From positions 124,001-188,000 of the forward strand of contig CALXMP010000004.1 in the NCBI GenBank assembly GCA_944389505.1: 64,000 bases of DNA, read 5' to 3'. The notes beneath the pieces are model-generated. The model saw only the letters and a list, made by a program, of their open reading frames with translations. It had not been told where the DNA came from and did not search any database. Source of the DNA: an uncultured Spirochaetaceae bacterium. GTDB taxonomy: Bacteria > Spirochaetota > Spirochaetia > Sphaerochaetales > Sphaerochaetaceae. The position numbers were made by a program, and so were the translations under genes. Of this stretch, positions 15,884 to 24,219 are shown one piece after another. How positions within the stretch are numbered: the stretch's first letter is position 1; each line of letters opens with the position of its first letter.

Positions 15884-17173
15884 ATGAAGGATCTTGGATT
15901 TTCACCTGCAGACATACTCATTCCGGCAGAAGGAATCGATCTTGAGAAATGGGCAGTAGTTGCCTGCGACCAGTTCACATCCGACAGAGGGTACTGGAAG
16001 AAAGCGGAGGAGTTCATAGGCGGCAGCCCTTCAACGCTCCACATAACGCTCCCCGAGGTCTACCTTGAGGATGATGACAAAGAAGAGAGAATCGGGGCAA
16101 TTGACAGGACGATGGAAGACTATCTGGCTAATGGCGTATTAAGGACACTTCCTTCAGCCTTCATCCTGGTAGAAAGGAAGACGGAATCCGGTACAAGATA
16201 TGGCCTTGTCGGAAAACTTGATCTTGAAGAATATGACTACAGCCCAGACTCGCTTTCCCTGATAAGGGCCACCGAAGGGACTATCCTCTCAAGAATCCCG
16301 CCAAGGAAGGAGATCAGGAAGAATGCCGTGCTCGAGGTTCCTCATATCATGGTGCTTATCTCCGATCCAGCACGGGCTGTAATCGAACCGCTCAGGGACA
16401 GGAGAGAGAGTCTTGAGGTTGTCTATGATACAGACCTGATGCTCGGCGGCGGACACCTTACGGGATACCTTGTGTCATCAGAGAAGGATATATCCTCCGT
16501 TCTTTCCGCAATCGAAGGCATATACAGCACTCTGGACAAATCCAACCCGCTGCTTTTTGCAATGGGCGATGGCAACCACAGTCTTGCCACGGCAAAGAGC
16601 TCCTGGGAGGATATCAAGAAGACAATCCCGGAATCAGAGCAGAAGGATCATCCAGCACGCTATGCGCTTGTAGAGATTGAGAACATCTTCGACGAAGGCC
16701 TTATGTTCGAGCCGATACACAGAGTCTTCTTCGGGCTCGATACGGAAACGTTCGAGAAAGCTCTCTCAAAGCACTGCGCATCATTCAGCAAGCATGATAC
16801 GTCCAATCTCGAAGATGGCATAAAGGCCATAAACGAAGGACAGGGGCGGTTCCTCTTCACGGATAGCAGCGGCAGATTCACCGTATATGTGACAGATGGG
16901 ACGAAGAAATCACTCTCTGCATGGACAATCCAGAGCGTGATCGACACGCTTCTTGAGGAGAATGCATGCAAGATCGATTACATCCACGGAGCTTCTGAGA
17001 CCGTATCGCTCGCCGCTGAGGATGGGAATATAGGGATAATCCTCCCTGATATCCACAAGGAGACATTCTTCGATGCCATCCTCCACGATAAAGCCTATCC
17101 AAGGAAGACATTCTCTATAGGACATGCAGAGGAAAAGCGGTACTACATGGAAGCCAGGAAGATCGTCAGATGA
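15884..17173 (+). CDS. DUF1015 family protein
   Basis: A 429-residue cytoplasmic protein with the hallmark GDGNHSLATAK motif (residues about 227-237) and the family opening ILIPAEGIDLEKWAVVACDQF. DUF1015 proteins are widespread in anaerobes and have no established activity; nearby serine or amino-acid genes are common in other genomes, but that is not seen here. I chose the ATG at 15884 because of the strong GGAGGA 4 nt before it; an upstream ATG at 15869 lies too close to the -10 box. It converges with and overlaps the tsaC-like gene by 8 bp. Confidence 0.88.
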   Translation: MKDLGFSPADILIPAEGIDLEKWAVVACDQFTSDRGYWKKAEEFIGGSPSTLHITLPEVYLEDDDKEERIGAIDRTMEDYLANGVLRTLPSAFILVERKTESGTRYGLVGKLDLEEYDYSPDSLSLIRATEGTILSRIPPRKEIRKNAVLEVPHIMVLISDPARAVIEPLRDRRESLEVVYDTDLMLGGGHLTGYLVSSEKDISSVLSAIEGIYSTLDKSNPLLFAMGDGNHSLATAKSSWEDIKKTIPESEQKDHPARYALVEIENIFDEGLMFEPIHRVFFGLDTETFEKALSKHCASFSKHDTSNLEDGIKAINEGQGRFLFTDSSGRFTVYVTDGTKKSLSAWTIQSVIDTLLEENACKIDYIHGASETVSLAAEDGNIGIILPDIHKETFFDAILHDKAYPRKTFSIGHAEEKRYYMEARKIVR

Positions 17174-17714
17174 TATACGCTCCCTGGCGGAGTACTCTGT
17201 AAGGCTCTGATGTAGCATCGATCAGCGTAGAAGGCATCCCTCCCGAGACGGAGGGATCCTTTACGATGAAATCAACGAGCGAATCGAATACTGGCAGGAT
17301 ATCCTCGAAAGTGAGGAGGCTCTTCTCCCCGGAGAAGTTCACAGATGTGGAATAAATCGGACCTGCGGCTTTGAGTATCTGCTGCATATAGCTGTCATCT
17401 GGAACGCGTACAGCATGCGTGGTCCCCTTCCCGTCTGAAAGAATTGCAGTGAGCGGAGCCGGCCATCGCTTGAGGATATCATCGGGAACGATGAGGCCAG
17501 AGGTTAAGAGATCCTCCTTTGCCATAAGCGTTATGAATGACTTTGACTGAGGACGTCTCTTGATCTCATAAAGGCGTTCCGACACAGTTTCGCCAACGCA
17601 TCCAGAGAGGCCATATATGGTATCGCATGGGATGATTCCCACCTTCCCTTCCCTCAAGAGGGCCGCAGTCCTGGCCGCGCTTCCTTCCTCGCTTTTGTCT
17701 ATGATGATTGCCAT
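17166..17714 (-). CDS. tsaC: L-threonylcarbamoyladenylate synthase (Sua5/YciO/YrdC family)
   Basis: A 182-residue YrdC-fold enzyme that makes threonylcarbamoyl-AMP from threonine, bicarbonate and ATP for the universal t6A37 tRNA modification. Landmarks: LREGKVGIIPCDTIYGLSG near the N-terminus, IKRRPQSKSFITLMA with the conserved KxR/SK nucleotide-binding residues, and STSVNFSGEKSL plus STLIDATSEPYRVLRQGA near the end. The short form lacks the C-terminal Sua5 domain. The start is set at 17714 because GGAGG lies 6 nt upstream. YciO-type paralogues of unknown role are a possible alternative. Confidence 0.88.
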   Translation of the reverse strand: MAIIIDKSEEGSAARTAALLREGKVGIIPCDTIYGLSGCVGETVSERLYEIKRRPQSKSFITLMAKEDLLTSGLIVPDDILKRWPAPLTAILSDGKGTTHAVRVPDDSYMQQILKAAGPIYSTSVNFSGEKSLLTFEDILPVFDSLVDFIVKDPSVSGGMPSTLIDATSEPYRVLRQGAYII

Positions 17715-17821
17715 AAGCATCCTCCACTTCAAGGTCCCTTCCCTATGCCTGCATCTATGAAAAACATGCGGAAAATCATTGCAAGAAGGGAAATACGCCC
17801 GATAAAAGCAAAATTTAATCC

Positions 17822-17850
17822 TTGTTTTCGTTATATGACAATGCTATGAT
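17822..17850 (+). promoter_or_regulatory. Strong sigma-70-type promoter
   Basis: -35 TTGTTT (17822-17827), a 17-bp spacer and TGC-TATGAT (-10 at 17845-17850). CTATG and CATAG arms flank the -10 region (17844-17860), a possible small operator. A ribosome-binding site, GGAGGA, lies 5 nt before the ATG at 17888. Confidence 0.65.
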
Positions 17851-17887
17851 AACAGCATAGGCGTACTTTGGTATACACGGAGGAAAC

Positions 17888-18835
17888 ATGGCCAGACCTT
17901 CAAACACTGCAAAGCTTGTCATAACAAGCATAATAATCTCACTTATTGTGCTTGCCGTATTCGTTCTTATCTTCATCAGCTATATCGTCCCTGCATACCA
18001 GATTACGGAAGAGCAGATCTACTCTGTTCTGGTCAAGCTGTTCCCGGTACTTATCGGGCTTGTACTGATACAGATCGGTGTCATGGCAGGCAGAAGGGGT
18101 GAACCCGATTACAGCGAGACAATCGACAAGCTGGCTCCGAACGCCTATGACAGTCCGCTCTATACTTCTCCGAAGGATGATCCGATGGCTCGCGGCAAGG
18201 TTGATGCATCAGCACTCAGCACTGGCACTGAGGAAGGCGCGAAGGTCGTTGAGAGAATCGTAGAGAAGGAAGTACCTGTTGAAGTTGTAAAGGAAGTACC
18301 GGTAGAGGTGATCAAGACCGTTGAGGTTCCTGTTGAGATCATTCGTGAAGTACAGGTTCCTGTCGAGGTTGTGAAGGAAGTCACAGTCGAGAAGGAAGTG
18401 CCTGTAGAGGTAATAAAGGAAGTCGTCGTAGAGAAGCAGGTTCCGGTTGAAGTCGTGAAGGAAGTCCCTGTAGAGATCATAAAAGAGGTCCAGGTTCCAG
18501 TCGAGGTCGAGAAAGCTGTCGAGAAGGCATCTGAGTTGCTTGGCTTCCATGATGTCCTCAAGACTGAGGCGGATGATGCTATCAAGGGATGCTATGATCT
18601 TTCCATCGTTGCTGTGAAGGAAAGGGATGGACTTACCGAGGATGGCGTTGAGGCTGCATTCGGAGAGGATACGCTCGTATTCGGAGAGAATGGATGGTTC
18701 TATGCTATCCTTCCGCTTTACAGCAAGGAAGAGGCAGAATGGGCCTCGAAGGATCTGGAGCCTTGCGGCATCTCATCGCTTGCAGGTAGGAGCATCGACG
18801 GAGAGACACTTCTCCGGGAAGCATCTGCCCAGTGA
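17888..18835 (+). CDS. Membrane-anchored protein with VPVE repeat stalk
   Basis: A 315-residue protein of unknown function in three parts. An N-terminal membrane segment (about residues 10-36) and a second hydrophobic stretch (48-63) anchor it. Residues about 121-214 form a low-complexity stalk with eight copies of VPVE separated by [VI][VI][KR]E-type linkers. A compact C-terminal domain (about 215-315) includes SIVAVKERDGLTEDGVEAAF and FGENGWFYAILPLYS. Valine-glutamate-lysine repeats of this kind are found as spacers in other membrane proteins. It has its own promoter. The terminator hairpin right after it carries the ribosome-binding site of the chromate transporter. Confidence 0.75.
   Translation: MARPSNTAKLVITSIIISLIVLAVFVLIFISYIVPAYQITEEQIYSVLVKLFPVLIGLVLIQIGVMAGRRGEPDYSETIDKLAPNAYDSPLYTSPKDDPMARGKVDASALSTGTEEGAKVVERIVEKEVPVEVVKEVPVEVIKTVEVPVEIIREVQVPVEVVKEVTVEKEVPVEVIKEVVVEKQVPVEVVKEVPVEIIKEVQVPVEVEKAVEKASELLGFHDVLKTEADDAIKGCYDLSIVAVKERDGLTEDGVEAAFGEDTLVFGENGWFYAILPLYSKEEAEWASKDLEPCGISSLAGRSIDGETLLREASAQ
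18251..18520 (+). repeat. In-frame degenerate repeat encoding VPVE units
   Basis: Eight copies of a GTxCCxGTxGAx unit encode VPVE (residues about 129-206), spaced 8, 10, 12 or 14 codons apart. Codon choice varies between copies, so the repeat is kept at protein level rather than by recent DNA duplication. Confidence 0.85.
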
Positions 18836-18841
18836 TGCAGG

Positions 18842-18867
18842 ACCTCCCCTAGCGGGAGGTTTTCTTT
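18842..18867 (+). terminator. Hairpin terminator overlapping the chrA ribosome-binding site
   Basis: Stem ACCTCCC (18842-18848) and GGGAGGT (18854-18860), 5-nt loop, followed by TTTCTTT. The GGAGG at 18855-18859 in the right arm is also the best Shine-Dalgarno sequence for the TTG start at 18866. Confidence 0.75.
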
Positions 18868-19429
18868 GGCACTTATGGAAGATAGCAAGCTAAGAAAATA
18901 CGCGACTCTGTTCTCCTCCGTCTTCATGATAAGCGCATTCACATTCGGGGGTGGCTTTGTCATTGTCCCCCTTATGAAACGGAAGTTCGTTGATGATCTA
19001 GGATGGCTTGGCGAGGAGGAGATGCTTGACCTGACAGCGATAGCGCAGTCCTCTCCCGGAGCAATAGCTGTCAATGCTTCAATCCTGATAGGATACAAGA
19101 CACTAGGAATTCCTGGCGCGTTTACAGCGATTCTGGGAACCATAATTCCCCCCTTCGTGATCATCTCTGTTATATCCATGTTCTATGTGGCATTCCGTGA
19201 CAACAGATTCGTATCGATGGCAATGGCAGGAATGCTTGCAGGGGTTGCTGCGGTAGTCACCGATGTTGTGATAACAATGGCAGCATCGATTCTGAAGGAG
19301 AAGAGGCTCATACCTGTTCTCGTGCTTATAGCTGCATTCATAGCGCTCCGCATATTCAATGTCAGCATCATACTGATAATCCTCATAGCAGGCGCTATCG
19401 GATACATCACATCAAGGAGGAAGGCATGA
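18866..19429 (+). CDS. Chromate transporter, first half protein (CHR family)
   Basis: A 187-residue membrane protein with about five or six helices and the CHR motifs FGGGFVIVPLMKRKFVDD, SSPGAIAVNASILIGYK and GTIIPPFVI. Split CHR systems made of two ~190-residue proteins act together, like the fused ChrA, to export chromate or another oxyanion. I start at TTG 18866 since GGAGG lies 6 nt upstream; an ATG at 18875 is the alternative, with spacing of 15 nt. It overlaps the second half gene by ATGA. Confidence 0.88.
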   Translation: MALMEDSKLRKYATLFSSVFMISAFTFGGGFVIVPLMKRKFVDDLGWLGEEEMLDLTAIAQSSPGAIAVNASILIGYKTLGIPGAFTAILGTIIPPFVIISVISMFYVAFRDNRFVSMAMAGMLAGVAAVVTDVVITMAASILKEKRLIPVLVLIAAFIALRIFNVSIILIILIAGAIGYITSRRKA

Positions 19430-19989
19430 TCTACCTTGACCTCCTTCTTGCATTCATGCAGATCGGGCTCTTCAGCATAGGCGGAGGATATGCGGCGATG
19501 CCTCTTATCCAGCACCAGACAATCGATGTCCACTCCTGGCTCACGATGTCCGAATTCGCTGATATCATGACGATATCAGAAATGACACCGGGACCGATAG
19601 CGATAAACAGCGCAACATTCGTCGGAATACAGGTAGCAGGAATACCTGGGGCACTTGCTGCAACGCTTGGCTGCATCCTCCCCTCCTGCTTCATTGTCAC
19701 ATTCCTTGCTTTCATCTACTACAAGGCGCGAGGACTCTCATCGATACAGGGAATACTCAAGGGAATCAGGCCAGCTGTTATCGCAATGATTGCATCTGCA
19801 GCCTTCTCCCTGATAACAATGGCGCTGTATGGAACGAGGTATCTTCCTTCCGACTACAGCAGCATAGACTGGATAGCAGCAGCGCTCTTTGTCCTATCTC
19901 TGGTAATACTCAGGAAATGGAAACCGAATCCGATTGCTGTCATGGCGGGATGCGGATGTGCGGGAATAATCCTCTATATGATCTTCTGA
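19426..19989 (+). CDS. Chromate transporter, second half protein (CHR family)
   Basis: A 187-residue membrane protein, partner of the preceding gene with which it overlaps by 4 bp. Motifs: FSIGGGYAAMPLIQHQTID, EMTPGPIAINSATFVG and LGCILPSCFIVTFLAFIYYK. Together the two proteins give the duplicated topology of a full ChrA. The actual substrate in an anaerobe may be sulfate-like oxyanions rather than chromate. The stop codon directly abuts the end of the convergent rnz gene with no gap. Confidence 0.88.
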   Translation: MIYLDLLLAFMQIGLFSIGGGYAAMPLIQHQTIDVHSWLTMSEFADIMTISEMTPGPIAINSATFVGIQVAGIPGALAATLGCILPSCFIVTFLAFIYYKARGLSSIQGILKGIRPAVIAMIASAAFSLITMALYGTRYLPSDYSSIDWIAAALFVLSLVILRKWKPNPIAVMAGCGCAGIILYMIF

Positions 19990-20925
19990 TCAGCCTTCCA
20001 CATTATCCTTCAGAGGGATATCAAAGGCCATGCGGTCACGCGTGAGCACTGTCTCAGGGAATACCTCCTGTGCATCGCGGAGAAGAATCTTGAGCTCCTT
20101 GTCGCTATAGCGCGGGGAATAATGCTGGAGACAGAGCTTAAGGCTTCCGCTGTCTCGTGCAACAAGCCCAGCTTCATAAGCAGTCATATGCTTCTTCTCC
20201 CTTGCAGTGTCCGCAAGAGATTTTTCGAACATTCCCTCACAGAAGAGGATGTCTGAATCATGGACATAATCCGCAATCTCAGGAAAATACATTGTATCCG
20301 TCACATAGCTGATCTTCCGCGCTTCCCTTGGCGGTCCCATGACCATATCGCTGGTTATGACCCTGCCATCATCGAGCGTGACGGGAGTTCCGCTCTGCAG
20401 CGTTCCCCAGAGCTTGCCCTTGGGAACTCCGAGCTCGATTGCTTTATCGGGGAAGAACTCCCCCTTCCTCCTCTCCTCGACCAATGAATAGCCGAAGCAT
20501 GGTTTCGTATGCATAAGAGGGAAAGCCTGTATCGTGAAGCCGTCTCCTGTGTAGACAATACCGGTATCGACAGGAATGACCTTGATTTCATAGTTGATGT
20601 ACATATCGAGTATGCGGCGCTGCGACTCAATGTAATCCTGCAGCTTGCTTGGTCCGAAAATATACAGCGGCTCCGTTCTGTCAACCTGTGAAGAGAGCAT
20701 AAGCATCCCAGGCAGCCCTGTAACATGATCAGCATGCATATGGGAGATGAATATAGCGGAGATCTTCTTCCAGCGGAGATTCAGCATCTTCATCGAGACC
20801 TGCGTCCCCTCTCCCGAATCGAAGAGGAACAGATCACCATCGCGGCGGACTAGTACAGATGTAAGAAAACGCCCAGGAAGCGGCATCATGCCGCTGGTAC
20901 CGAGCTGGAAAGCTTCAAGGTTCAC
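19990..20925 (-). CDS. rnz: Ribonuclease Z
   Basis: A 311-residue metallo-beta-lactamase-fold endonuclease that removes the 3' trailer from tRNA precursors. The zinc motif is FISHMHADHVTGLPG, with a later CEGMFEKSLADTAREKKHMTA segment and the family end motif LQHYSPRY. The N-terminal opening LGTSGMMPLPGRFLTSVLV is typical. The start is GTG at 20925, with no Shine-Dalgarno sequence; a TAGTAT -10-like box (20937-20932) lies 6 nt upstream, so this is another possible leaderless start. Confidence 0.93.
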   Translation of the reverse strand: MNLEAFQLGTSGMMPLPGRFLTSVLVRRDGDLFLFDSGEGTQVSMKMLNLRWKKISAIFISHMHADHVTGLPGMLMLSSQVDRTEPLYIFGPSKLQDYIESQRRILDMYINYEIKVIPVDTGIVYTGDGFTIQAFPLMHTKPCFGYSLVEERRKGEFFPDKAIELGVPKGKLWGTLQSGTPVTLDDGRVITSDMVMGPPREARKISYVTDTMYFPEIADYVHDSDILFCEGMFEKSLADTAREKKHMTAYEAGLVARDSGSLKLCLQHYSPRYSDKELKILLRDAQEVFPETVLTRDRMAFDIPLKDNVEG

Positions 20926-20995
20926 GATGAAATACTATCAGGCTACAGCGTTGTCTGCAATATGCCCCACGAAGACGGCTCGAATGATACTGCTT

Positions 20996-21244
20996 TTATT
21001 TTACCGAGGTCGAATTTTCGTAAAGATGCTCTGGTGCTATATCACTGTCATCAGGCCAGACAACTGTCCCATAGAGAGCCTTCGCCTGCATGAAAAAATC
21101 TATGTTCTGCTGTTTTCTGAATACCGGGCGTGACAGATCGGGACGGAAATCATAGATACCATTCTTCCCATCTTCAAATGTAAGAAGAAGGGTATAGTCT
21201 TTTCGTGGAATGACCTTTTTAACAACCCAGGCAGGATTTCCCAT
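20996..21244 (-). CDS. DUF2442 family protein
   Basis: An 82-residue protein whose pattern fits DUF2442: a first strand WVVKKVIPRKDYTLLLTFEDG, YDFRPDLSRPVFRKQQ, then the characteristic GTVVWPDDSDIAPEHLYE near the end. DUF2442 genes often sit beside a DUF4160 gene and are suspected toxin-antitoxin components; no partner is present here. The start is ATG 21244 because AAGGAG lies 6 nt upstream; a longer frame to 21319 lacks family similarity. Confidence 0.8.
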   Translation of the reverse strand: MGNPAWVVKKVIPRKDYTLLLTFEDGKNGIYDFRPDLSRPVFRKQQNIDFFMQAKALYGTVVWPDDSDIAPEHLYENSTSVK

Positions 21245-21352
21245 ACCAGACTCCTTCTTCTTATCTAGGGAGATTATAGCATAACCGCAGGCATGTATTT
21301 TCCAAAACATTCTATCCATGCCAGTTAATACAGTTATATAAAAATTGGTCTT

Positions 21353-22489
21353 TTATACCTTTTTCTCTTTGATTGTCCGCCTCAGCGAGATCTCAACGCT
21401 TATTGCTGCTATTGCAACTATGAGTAGCAGCATCAATGCGATTCTCAGCCAGGGAAAGCTTATCGTGAATGATGTTACATAGTAGCTGAGGATCTCTGGA
21501 TTATATGATGCGATGATTCTGAATATATATGGGGAAACGAGACCGATTGCTGTTCCAAGCATCGTTCCTGCAATGACAGCGAAGGCAGTTCCTGCCATCG
21601 TTATCCGCAGATAGATTCCCCGCATCATGCCAACCGATGCGCCAAGCATCATCATTGTGCTTATATCCCGTCTGTCCCTTGAGACATATACATCGGCAGC
21701 ATCCGATGCAAAGTACGCTGCGAGAAGCGCTACAGCCATGAATACTGCATAGAGAGCATCGAGCGAGGAGACAGCATTGGTATATATGCCGCTGTACATC
21801 TCCATGTAGCTTGAGAAGCTGCAGCCTGAAGCTCCAAGCTTCCTTTCCACTACCTCTGTATCACTGCCGGGAGGGAGCAGTACCTCGTATCCATCTGGAT
21901 CATAGCCCGATGTCTCAAGAGGGATATAGAGAAGATTGCTATCAAGCTGAGGATAGACAGATGGGAATATCCCAGCGATTGTCAGGAGGACAGGACGGGT
22001 CCTCCCGCTCTCCTCCTCATAAAGGAGGAGCGTCATCCTATCCCCAGCCTTTATGCCAAGCTTATCGGCAAAGGACGATGATACAACAGAGGGATTGAGT
22101 ACATCCTTGTCACCCATAATGAGTCCAAGCTCCCTCCCGCGCATACCGCTGAAGTAATCAGGGCCGACAGCATGGATGATAGCAGCCCCCTCCCCATCTT
22201 CGGAGTAGACAAGCCCTTCAAGCATGCGCGATGGACTGATCTCAGCGCTATCAGGCAGCAAGGAAGCATCAGGCGGTGTCTCTGCATAGACATATATGGT
22301 TCCCTGTCCAAGGATCTCAAGCATGCGCTCAATCGTACCTGAGACAGAGTCTATGAAGATCAAGGCAAAAACGAGAACGGACGTGATCAGAAGGATCATC
22401 AGCATGGGAAGGATGAAGGCAATCTTCCTGTCCCGGCCAAGGCCTGCTCCGCACTTTCTAGGTATATACAGAGAGTAAAGGTCAGACAT
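21353..22489 (-). CDS. FtsX-like ABC transporter permease (LolC/E or MacB type)
   Basis: A 378-residue permease with one N-terminal membrane helix (residues about 26-50), a periplasmic MacB-like domain, and three C-terminal helices, the FtsX/MacB layout. The start at 22489 overlaps the ATPase stop by 8 bp. With the ATPase and the second permease it makes a LolCDE-like exporter with two different permeases. Candidate cargo is lipoproteins destined for the outer membrane, or a small molecule or peptide. It is the last gene of the long minus-strand run; no clear terminator hairpin follows. Confidence 0.85.
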   Translation of the reverse strand: MSDLYSLYIPRKCGAGLGRDRKIAFILPMLMILLITSVLVFALIFIDSVSGTIERMLEILGQGTIYVYAETPPDASLLPDSAEISPSRMLEGLVYSEDGEGAAIIHAVGPDYFSGMRGRELGLIMGDKDVLNPSVVSSSFADKLGIKAGDRMTLLLYEEESGRTRPVLLTIAGIFPSVYPQLDSNLLYIPLETSGYDPDGYEVLLPPGSDTEVVERKLGASGCSFSSYMEMYSGIYTNAVSSLDALYAVFMAVALLAAYFASDAADVYVSRDRRDISTMMMLGASVGMMRGIYLRITMAGTAFAVIAGTMLGTAIGLVSPYIFRIIASYNPEILSYYVTSFTISFPWLRIALMLLLIVAIAAISVEISLRRTIKEKKV

Positions 22490-23162
22490 CGGAGAGCCGT
22501 CCTTCGGAGAGGAGGAGGGTTCTGTCAGCTCTGGAAGCGAATGCGCTGTTATGCGTGACATAGACAAGAGCTGCGCCCGTGCTCCTTGCCGCATCAAGAA
22601 GCATATCCTCAACGATATCCGCACTCTTCTCATCCAGAGATCCTGTAGGCTCATCTGCGAAGATGATTCTAGGGGAGATGGCAAGTGCCCTGGCTATCGC
22701 AACACGCTGTCTTTCACCCCCAGAGAGTCTATCCGGACGATGGTCCTTCCTCTCCGACAGCCCCAGCATCGAAAGCATGCGGAGGGCTCTGTCATATGCC
22801 TCCGACCTGCTCCTGCCCTGTATCAGCAGTGGCATTGCAGCATTCTCAAGCGCGGTGAAGTCCGAAAGGAGGAGGGATGACTGGAATACAAAGCCGATGC
22901 TTGTACGCCGCATCGCCAGCTGTTCGTCCCTTCCCATATCCAAAGCACTCCGCCCAAGAAGTTCAACTATACCGCTGTCATACGGGGAAAGAAGCGCCGC
23001 GACATAGAGCAATGTGGATTTGCCGGATCCGCTCCTGCCCTCTATAGCAACGATCTCACCTTCCTTTACCGCGAGATCAACCCCGGAGAGAATCTCCAGG
23101 CTTCCACCTGCAGGGGAAGGAAATGATTTACGCACATTCTCAAGCCTGAGCACATCATTCAT
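22482..23162 (-). CDS. ABC transporter ATP-binding protein, LolD/MacB type
   Basis: A 226-residue ATPase with Walker A GRSGSGKST, signature LSGGERQRVAIARALA, Walker B IIFADEPTGSLDEKS and the H-loop VYVTHNSAFA. These motifs place it in the LolD/MacB/FtsE group that powers FtsX-like permeases. It overlaps both neighbouring permease genes by 8 bp, so the three are translated together in near-equal amounts. Confidence 0.93.
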   Translation of the reverse strand: MNDVLRLENVRKSFPSPAGGSLEILSGVDLAVKEGEIVAIEGRSGSGKSTLLYVAALLSPYDSGIVELLGRSALDMGRDEQLAMRRTSIGFVFQSSLLLSDFTALENAAMPLLIQGRSRSEAYDRALRMLSMLGLSERKDHRPDRLSGGERQRVAIARALAISPRIIFADEPTGSLDEKSADIVEDMLLDAARSTGAALVYVTHNSAFASRADRTLLLSEGRLSDV

Positions 23163-24219
23163 GCAGAATATCCTCCAGAGGCGATCTCTCTGCCCTTCTT
23201 CCAGCCTTCACTGTGAATGCAAATGTTACGGCAAACAGGAAGAGGGAAAGGAAAAGAAGTCCATCATATGGTACTCGGAGTCCTCTGCCGCGATGGAAGA
23301 TGGCATCAAGGTAGTTCCCGGCTACCGGCATGAGAACCAGGGCAAGGACGTATCCAGCAAGTATGCCTATTGCGAGAATCATCATGAATGACAGCCTGAA
23401 TGACATTCTGACAGTCCTTGCATTCATTCCGAGAATCATGAGCTCCGCAATCTCCGGCGTTCTCTCCTCGTAGAAGATCCTCACAGTCTGCTTCATCGAT
23501 ACCGATATGATTATAAAGAGAAGAAGGAGCACCATATACATCATCATCTTCTCGAGCATGAAGGCTGAGTAGAGAGCACTCTCCAATTCCTTCCAGCTTA
23601 CCGCATCATAACCGATGGCGCTAAGCTCCTTGGAGACATCCCTGCCCTTCACGGCTGTATGCATACCGATGCCTGCAGGCATGGAGTCCAGTGGCATGAA
23701 TGCATATAGCTCATCGAATTCGCGTCCCATTGCTGTAGTATACACCCCGCTTATCGGGAAGCTGTATGAGGAAGGAAGCACTCTGCCGCTCTTTCCTTCC
23801 GAGAGAAGCATGACAGATGCTGAATGGCTGTCAGGGAGGGAAAAGAGCATTGGGTATGAGACTACAAGGGAATCCATCTCCCCGCCAAGCATCATCACAC
23901 CCCCGTCGTAATCATCATCGATGAAGCGGATACGTGCCGCATGGCCTGAGATCAGGGCATCAGCCTCGCCATATGAGAATACCTCAAAGTCTGGATAGAG
24001 AGCGCTTATCTCATCAGTGAAATCCCCCTCTACCACAGTATCGAAGGAACGGACATCCCTGATTCTCTCAAGCCTTCCTTCCTGGAGAAACTCCATAATG
24101 GATATGATGATCAGCACAGCTGCCATAGATACAGCAATTGTGAATGCAAGGCGTATGCTCCTGGAGCGATGCCGACCCTGCGGAGAGAAGCTGTACCTCA
24201 TAGCAAGCCATAGCGTCAT
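23155..24219 (-). CDS. FtsX-like ABC transporter permease, second subunit
   Basis: A 354-residue permease with an N-terminal helix (about residues 24-43), an extracytoplasmic domain, and three C-terminal membrane helices (about 212-236, 265-290 and 310-330). It is the second, non-identical permease of the three-gene exporter. The start overlaps the stop of the upstream secreted-protein gene by ATGA and the end overlaps the ATPase by 8 bp. Confidence 0.83.
   Translation of the reverse strand: MTLWLAMRYSFSPQGRHRSRSIRLAFTIAVSMAAVLIIISIMEFLQEGRLERIRDVRSFDTVVEGDFTDEISALYPDFEVFSYGEADALISGHAARIRFIDDDYDGGVMMLGGEMDSLVVSYPMLFSLPDSHSASVMLLSEGKSGRVLPSSYSFPISGVYTTAMGREFDELYAFMPLDSMPAGIGMHTAVKGRDVSKELSAIGYDAVSWKELESALYSAFMLEKMMMYMVLLLLFIIISVSMKQTVRIFYEERTPEIAELMILGMNARTVRMSFRLSFMMILAIGILAGYVLALVLMPVAGNYLDAIFHRGRGLRVPYDGLLFLSLFLFAVTFAFTVKAGRRAERSPLEDILHE

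Noticed and set aside
18251-18520. CRISPR array
   Set aside because: The repeats are in frame, of uneven spacing and encode protein; there are no spacers of fixed size and no cas genes.
18160-18585. 141-codon minus-strand ORF of T/S/F repeats
   Set aside because: It is the antisense of the VPVE repeat and has no signals of its own.
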